Part shown: positions 7,346 to 10,394 of the stretch, piece after piece
Position numbering within the stretch: the stretch's first letter is position 1
Layout: each line of letters starts with the position of its first letter
Assembly (NCBI GenBank): GCA_964393335.1
Contig: CAYMTN010000193.1
Coordinates: 1-10,394 of the forward strand
DNA: 10,394 bases
From: CAYMTN01 sp964393335
Lineage (GTDB): Bacteria > Chloroflexota > Anaerolineae > Aggregatilineales > Aggregatilineaceae
Reading direction: 5' to 3'
Position numbers and translations under genes: made by a program
The notes under the pieces: model-generated
What the model was told of the DNA's origin: nothing
The model's input: the letters and a program-made list of their open reading frames with translations, nothing else
Databases searched by the model: none

Positions 7346-9151
7346 TTAATCCGGTTGCCCGGGTTGTTCGACTGGTTCGTCTGCCGCTTCGGTGGCTGTC
7401 TCAGCTTCGGCGTCGCTTGCTGCCACGTCTGCGGGGACCGCTGCCACGTCTGCGGCGACCGCCGCTGCCGCGTCTGGCGCGGCTTCCGGTCCGGCGCTCA
7501 TCTCCGGCGCGACCTGTGAGGGGGCTTCGTCGGAAACCTCCTCAGAGACCTCCTCAGAGACCTCCGCGCTGGCGACGACGTCTGCCGCCGCTTCGCCGGT
7601 CGTTTCCTCAGCCGAGGGTTCCGGCTCTGGTTCCGGCGTCACGCCGATGGGCGGATTCTCGCCCCTGGCGATGGCAACCAGACGGTCAAGCGCGCGCGAG
7701 GTGGCAAGCTGGTTGGAAATGTTGGCGCGGCTGCGGTCTGATGACAAAAACTGGCGGAACTGCCCGCCCTGGCCGCCCAGAGATTCCATCATGCGGTTGA
7801 TTTCTGCTTCGATGTCGTCCTCGGACACGTCGAGTTGTTCCTGGTGAACCACTTCACCCAACACCAGCGCACGTTCGGCACGCTGAATCGCGCGGTCCCG
7901 GTAACGGGCGCGCACGTCGTCTTCGCTCTGGCCGGTGATACGCATGAAGTCGTCGAGGGTCAGCCCCTGCTGGCGCAGGTTTTGATCCAGCTCCTGCATC
8001 AGGTCCGACGCGTAATCGTAGATCAGTTCTTCCGGGTAATGAATCGCCGCGCCTTCGACGATCTGGTCGAGCGCGTCATCCGCAAGCTGTTGTTTGGCCA
8101 TGTTCTCAGCCTGTTCTTGCAACTGCTTACGCACGTTGACGCGCAGGTCGAGCATGGTTTCGAATTCGTCCTGGCTGATACTCTTGGCGAGATTGTCGGA
8201 CCATTCCGGTACGGTGCGCGAGCTGACCTGCTGGACGGATACTTCGCAGTGCAGGGTTCTTCCGGCGATCTCTTCATCATCGTCGTCATCGGGAACGACA
8301 AGCGTAAATTCTTTGGCATCGCCGACGCTCAAACCGACGAGTTCCGCCGAAAAACCGGGGAACAGGTCGTTTTTGTCGTCGCGCAGCACACGCTGAAACT
8401 CGTGTTCGTGGATCAGCAGGCGCGCGCCGTCGTCGTCTTCGTCGTCTTCGTCGTCTTCGCCGTCTTCATCATCCGACGGCGCTTCGTCCTCGCCGCCTTC
8501 AGATGCGACGTCTTCAGACTCGACATCTTCAGACGCGACGTCTTCAGACGCGACGTCTTCCGGGGCGGCAGCGTCTTCAACGTCCGGGACCTCATCCGAC
8601 GTGTCGTCTTCGTCTTCTTCATCGTCGGCAGGCAGCACGCTGACCAGGATGTGCTCGAATGTCACCTGGTCGCCCATCTGGGCGGGCCGTTCGACCGGTT
8701 CGACGACGGCCTGGTTCTGGCGCAGATTTTCCACGGCGTCGTTGACCATCTCGTCGGTGATCTCCGGCTCGTGATACTCAACGCGGACGGCGCGGTAATC
8801 GCCGAGATCGACGGTCGGTCGTTTCGCCACCACAAAAACCAGTTTCTGCCCGTCGTCTTCGACGTCGCTCAGGCTGCCGGGCGCATACGGCTCGATCTCG
8901 GCGGCGTCCAGCGCTTCGCGGTAGACGTCATTGCCCAGGGTATCCAGCGCTTCGCCCAGGACTTGATCGCGCCCATACAGGTTCACGACGACCTGGTACG
9001 GCGCTTTGCCGGGCCGGAAGCCGGGGATGCGTGCCTTTTTGGCGATGCGGCGCGCGGCCTGGCGCATGGCCTGGTCCAGCCGTTCAGCTTCGATCTCGAC
9101 GGTCAGGCGGGCGGTGTGATTTTCCAGGTGCTCAGTTTGAACGTTCAACAT
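7346..9151 (-). CDS. tig: Trigger factor (ribosome-associated chaperone) with acidic insertion and long acidic tail
   Basis: Trigger factor binds ribosomal protein L23 and shields nascent chains. The ribosome-binding signature GFRPGKAP is at 44-51, matching E. coli numbering when ATG 9151 is used. That ATG has AAGGA four bases upstream, whereas the longer GTG start at 9163 (605 residues) lacks a good site. The 601-residue protein is much longer than E. coli TF (432). The FKBP-like PPIase domain (about 155-310) is split by an Asp/Glu-rich insertion at about 176-242 that includes four EDVAS-type pentapeptides. The helical chaperone domain spans about 310-500. An Ala/Glu/Pro-rich tail of about 100 residues follows (about 502-601), partly built of repeats. 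It is first in the operon, 33 bp before clpP, under an extended -10 promoter. PPIase activity is doubtful because the insertion disrupts the domain; this is an inference. Confidence 0.95.
   Translation of the reverse strand: MLNVQTEHLENHTARLTVEIEAERLDQAMRQAARRIAKKARIPGFRPGKAPYQVVVNLYGRDQVLGEALDTLGNDVYREALDAAEIEPYAPGSLSDVEDDGQKLVFVVAKRPTVDLGDYRAVRVEYHEPEITDEMVNDAVENLRQNQAVVEPVERPAQMGDQVTFEHILVSVLPADDEEDEDDTSDEVPDVEDAAAPEDVASEDVASEDVESEDVASEGGEDEAPSDDEDGEDDEDDEDDDGARLLIHEHEFQRVLRDDKNDLFPGFSAELVGLSVGDAKEFTLVVPDDDDDEEIAGRTLHCEVSVQQVSSRTVPEWSDNLAKSISQDEFETMLDLRVNVRKQLQEQAENMAKQQLADDALDQIVEGAAIHYPEELIYDYASDLMQELDQNLRQQGLTLDDFMRITGQSEDDVRARYRDRAIQRAERALVLGEVVHQEQLDVSEDDIEAEINRMMESLGGQGGQFRQFLSSDRSRANISNQLATSRALDRLVAIARGENPPIGVTPEPEPEPSAEETTGEAAADVVASAEVSEEVSEEVSDEAPSQVAPEMSAGPEAAPDAAAAVAADVAAVPADVAASDAEAETATEAADEPVEQPGQPD
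7419..7460. repeat. Two 21-bp tandem units in the 3' end of tig
   Basis: 7419-7439 and 7440-7460 differ at one base only. They encode the VAAVPADVAA segment of the trigger factor tail, so they are coding repeats. Confidence 0.7.
8501..8560. repeat. Four 15-bp tandem units encoding EDVAS pentapeptides in tig
   Basis: Units at 8501-8515, 8516-8530, 8531-8545 and 8546-8560; the last two are identical and the others differ at one to three bases. On the minus strand they encode EDVAS, EDVAS, EDVES, EDVAS. A shorter 9-bp repeat (about 8428-8456) nearby encodes the DDE run. Confidence 0.9.
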
Positions 9152-9180
9152 GCTGTCCTTCACAATCTCGCAACGTGGCG

Positions 9181-9189
9181 ATTATAACA
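9181..9189 (-). promoter_or_regulatory. Extended -10 promoter of the tig-clpP-clpX operon
   Basis: The minus strand reads TGTTATAAT, a perfect -10 with the extended TGn element, giving a leader of about 25 nt before ATG 9151. No good -35 is seen at 17-18 bp. A direct-repeat motif at 9225-9244 lies about 51-70 bp upstream of the expected start, where an activator could bind. Confidence 0.55.
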
Positions 9190-9224
9190 TTTCGGATGAT
9201 CGGCGACCATACCCCCAAGGGGCT

Positions 9225-9244
9225 TCTTACAGAGGTCTTACACA
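9225..9244 (-). promoter_or_regulatory. Direct-repeat operator-like site upstream of tig, 7+4+7 with 11-bp period
   Basis: The plus strand reads TCTTACA (9225-9231), GAGG, TCTTACA (9236-9242); on the minus strand this is TGTAAGA-N4-TGTAAGA. It has the layout of PhoB/OmpR-type sites and matches the site at 2393-2412 at 15 of 20 positions. It lies between the tRNA terminator and the tig promoter. Confidence 0.35.
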
Positions 9245-9245
9245 T

Positions 9246-9272
9246 AAAAACAGGGCGCTGTGACTTGCGCCC
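9246..9272 (-). terminator. Intrinsic terminator of tRNA-Leu
   Basis: On the minus strand GGGCGC, an 8-nt loop and GCGCCC are followed by TGTTTTTATG. The stem (9253-9258 with 9267-9272) and the U5 run (9246-9250) form a canonical Rho-independent terminator eight bases after the tRNA 3' end. It insulates tig from tRNA transcription. Confidence 0.85.
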
Positions 9273-9279
9273 CGCAGTG

Positions 9280-9361
9280 TGGGGAAGATGGGACTCGAAC
9301 CCATACGGATTTCTCCACATGATCCTAAGTCATGCGCGTCTGCCAATTCCGCCACTCCCCC
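9280..9361 (-). tRNA. tRNA-Leu, anticodon UAG
   Basis: The 82-nt gene folds as a type II tRNA. The acceptor stem GGGGGAG pairs with CUUCCCC (one G-U), followed by discriminator A. The anticodon stem CAUGA/UCAUG holds loop CUUAGGA, giving anticodon UAG, which reads CUN leucine codons. A long variable arm (GUGGAGAAAUCCGU) and T arm AUGGG-UUCGAGU-CCCAU follow. CCA is not encoded: the genomic sequence after the discriminator A is CACACTG. Confidence 0.97.
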
Positions 9362-9378
9362 GGTTTGGCGTATACGTC

Positions 9379-9406
9379 ATTATAAAGCGCAATCAGGGTT
9401 TGGAAA
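9379..9406 (-). promoter_or_regulatory. Promoter of tRNA-Leu
   Basis: The minus strand carries a perfect TATAAT (9384-9379), with TTTCCA (9406-9401, four of six) 16 bp upstream. Transcription would start about 10 nt before the tRNA 5' end, a typical short tRNA leader. Confidence 0.6.
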
Positions 9407-9444
9407 AGGGTTAAATCAGGGAAGGAGCACGCCACACTGACGCC

Positions 9445-10394
9445 TCAATATGCCGCGTCCAGGTCGAGGTCGGCCACCCGCAGCACAAACCAGAACGTGC
9501 TGCCCTCGTCGGGCACGCTGTCGAGCTGGATGGTGGTGTTCATGCCGTTTGCCAACAGCATCGCCAGCGCCAGCCCGGTGCCGGTGCCGCCGTAGCGGCG
9601 TGTGGTCGATCCGTCCACCTGGTAAAATGCGTCGAAAATGCGCTCGTGCTCTTCGGTCGGGATGCCGATCCCGAAATCCTGCACGCCGATCCGCACATGG
9701 TCCGGGCCGTACGACTCGGCCAGGATGTAAATGGGCGTGTCGGGCGCGCTGAACTTGAACGCGTTATCCAGCAGAAGCTGCAACAGGTGGCCCAGGGCGC
9801 GTTTGTCGCCCAGCACCAGCGGCAGGTCATCCTCCAGCCGTTTTTCGACACGCTCACGCGCCCCGCGTGAGGCCCAACTGCGCCGCAGTTGGCGGATCGC
9901 CAGGTCGGCGGCTTCGTCCAGCATGACCGGCCCCAGGTGAATATCGTGTGTACGGGCAAGCTGGCGGATATTGTTGACGGCGGTTTCCAGGCGGGCGACG
10001 GCCTGCGTCGCCATGTCCGCGACGCGGGTTTCATCGTGGACCCCGTTCTGCTCCACTTCTTCGGCCAGCAGCGATACCGCCGATTTCACCTGGAGCAGCG
10101 GCGTACCGAGTTCGTGCGACACGTTGGTGATGATTTCCGTCTTCAGCAGTTCGACAGCGCGCGCCTCGGTGGCAAGTTTTTGCAGCCGCCGGTCGAACTG
10201 GCGCTTGAGGCCGACCAGCAGCCACAGCCGGTCGGTTAACACGTCCACGTCAACCGGCCTGGTCAGTACGACGTCCGGGCCGGTGTCTGGATCGGGCTGG
10301 CCGCGTTTGCGCGTTACGAGCCGGATCACAGGCACGAATTCCGGCGAGTCGCCGCGTTTGATGAGGCGGCAGACCTGGCGCGGATCGGAGTCTT
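9445..10394 (-). CDS. Receiver-histidine kinase hybrid signalling protein (5' part beyond right edge)
   Basis: The frame is open to the right edge, so the GTG at 10335 is internal and the gene continues outside. The first visible residues (DSDPRQVCRLIKRGDSPEFVPVIRLVTRK...DVVLTRPVDVDVLTDRL) are the C-terminal half of a response-regulator receiver domain. The usual Lys-Pro of its last strand is Arg-Pro (TRPV); the phosphoacceptor Asp lies outside the window. A short helical linker follows, then HisKA with H-box NVSHELGTPL (His codon at 10114-10116). The HATPase domain has N-box LLLDNAFKF, G1 box VQDFGIGIP and G2 box GGTGTGLAL. No transmembrane segment is seen, so it is probably cytoplasmic and autophosphorylates on His. 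It ends 83 bp before the tRNA and belongs to another transcription unit. The partner regulator is not in the window. Confidence 0.88.
   Translation of the reverse strand, partial: DSDPRQVCRLIKRGDSPEFVPVIRLVTRKRGQPDPDTGPDVVLTRPVDVDVLTDRLWLLVGLKRQFDRRLQKLATEARAVELLKTEIITNVSHELGTPLLQVKSAVSLLAEEVEQNGVHDETRVADMATQAVARLETAVNNIRQLARTHDIHLGPVMLDEAADLAIRQLRRSWASRGARERVEKRLEDDLPLVLGDKRALGHLLQLLLDNAFKFSAPDTPIYILAESYGPDHVRIGVQDFGIGIPTEEHERIFDAFYQVDGSTTRRYGGTGTGLALAMLLANGMNTTIQLDSVPDEGSTFWFVLRVADLDLDAAY

Noticed and set aside
8501..8560. Tandem repeats as a CRISPR-like array
   Set aside because: Units are contiguous 15-mers in frame with trigger factor, with no spacers; they are coding repeats.
7835..9187. 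450-codon plus-strand ORF
   Set aside because: It mirrors the trigger factor gene; its Phe/Val/Arg runs are the complement of the acidic codons of tig.
9280..9361. tRNA-Leu 3' end as a mobile-element attachment site
   Set aside because: No second copy of the tRNA 3' end and no integrase gene is seen in the window.

Overview
The window looks like chromosomal DNA from a GC-rich bacterium, most likely a member of the Chloroflexota (Anaerolineae-like). This is an inference from three things: the style of the proteins (a lipoprotein with a long Pro/Thr linker, a beta-propeller and an SH3b domain; a tig-clpP-clpX cluster with a very acidic trigger factor), GTG starts next to ATG starts, and GC-rich genes separated by clearly AT-rich gaps. 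There is no phage, insertion sequence or CRISPR signature. Almost everything is encoded on the minus strand; only the MBL-fold gene is on the plus strand.

Layout from left to right. 1-949 (-): the N-terminal 316 residues of an AAA+ ATPase that runs off the left edge. 946-2154 (-): a PLP-dependent class V aminotransferase, whose stop codon overlaps the ATPase start as ATGA, so the two form a translationally coupled pair. 2155-2442: a divergent intergenic region with candidate promoters and a direct-repeat operator. 2443-3060 (+): an MBL-fold (UlaG-like) protein with several expected metal ligands replaced. 3061-3367: an AT-rich gene-free stretch carrying a consensus sigma-70 promoter, palindromes and a strong GC hairpin. 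3368-5017 (-): a lipoprotein. 5018-5360: an intergenic region with an extended -10 promoter, a heptamer repeat and the clpX 3' hairpin. 5361-9151 (-): the operon tig-clpP-clpX, transcribed tig first. 9280-9361 (-): tRNA-Leu(UAG) with its own promoter and intrinsic terminator. 9445-10394 (-): the C-terminal part of a receiver-HisKA-HATPase signalling protein, truncated by the right edge.

Functionally the core is protein quality control. Trigger factor meets nascent chains at the ribosome, and ClpX unfolds substrates and feeds them to the ClpP chamber. The tRNA gene sits just upstream of tig and is insulated from it by a terminator. The other genes (aminotransferase/AAA pair, MBL protein, lipoprotein, sensor kinase) show no clear shared pathway.

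The points most worth a second look are: a 20-bp direct-repeat motif with an 11-bp period found upstream of both the MBL gene and tig; an apparently orphan promoter overlapped by a 12-bp palindrome in the AT-rich gap; the altered metal site of the MBL protein; and the repeat-built acidic insertion and tail of trigger factor. No clearly new multi-gene system is evident.
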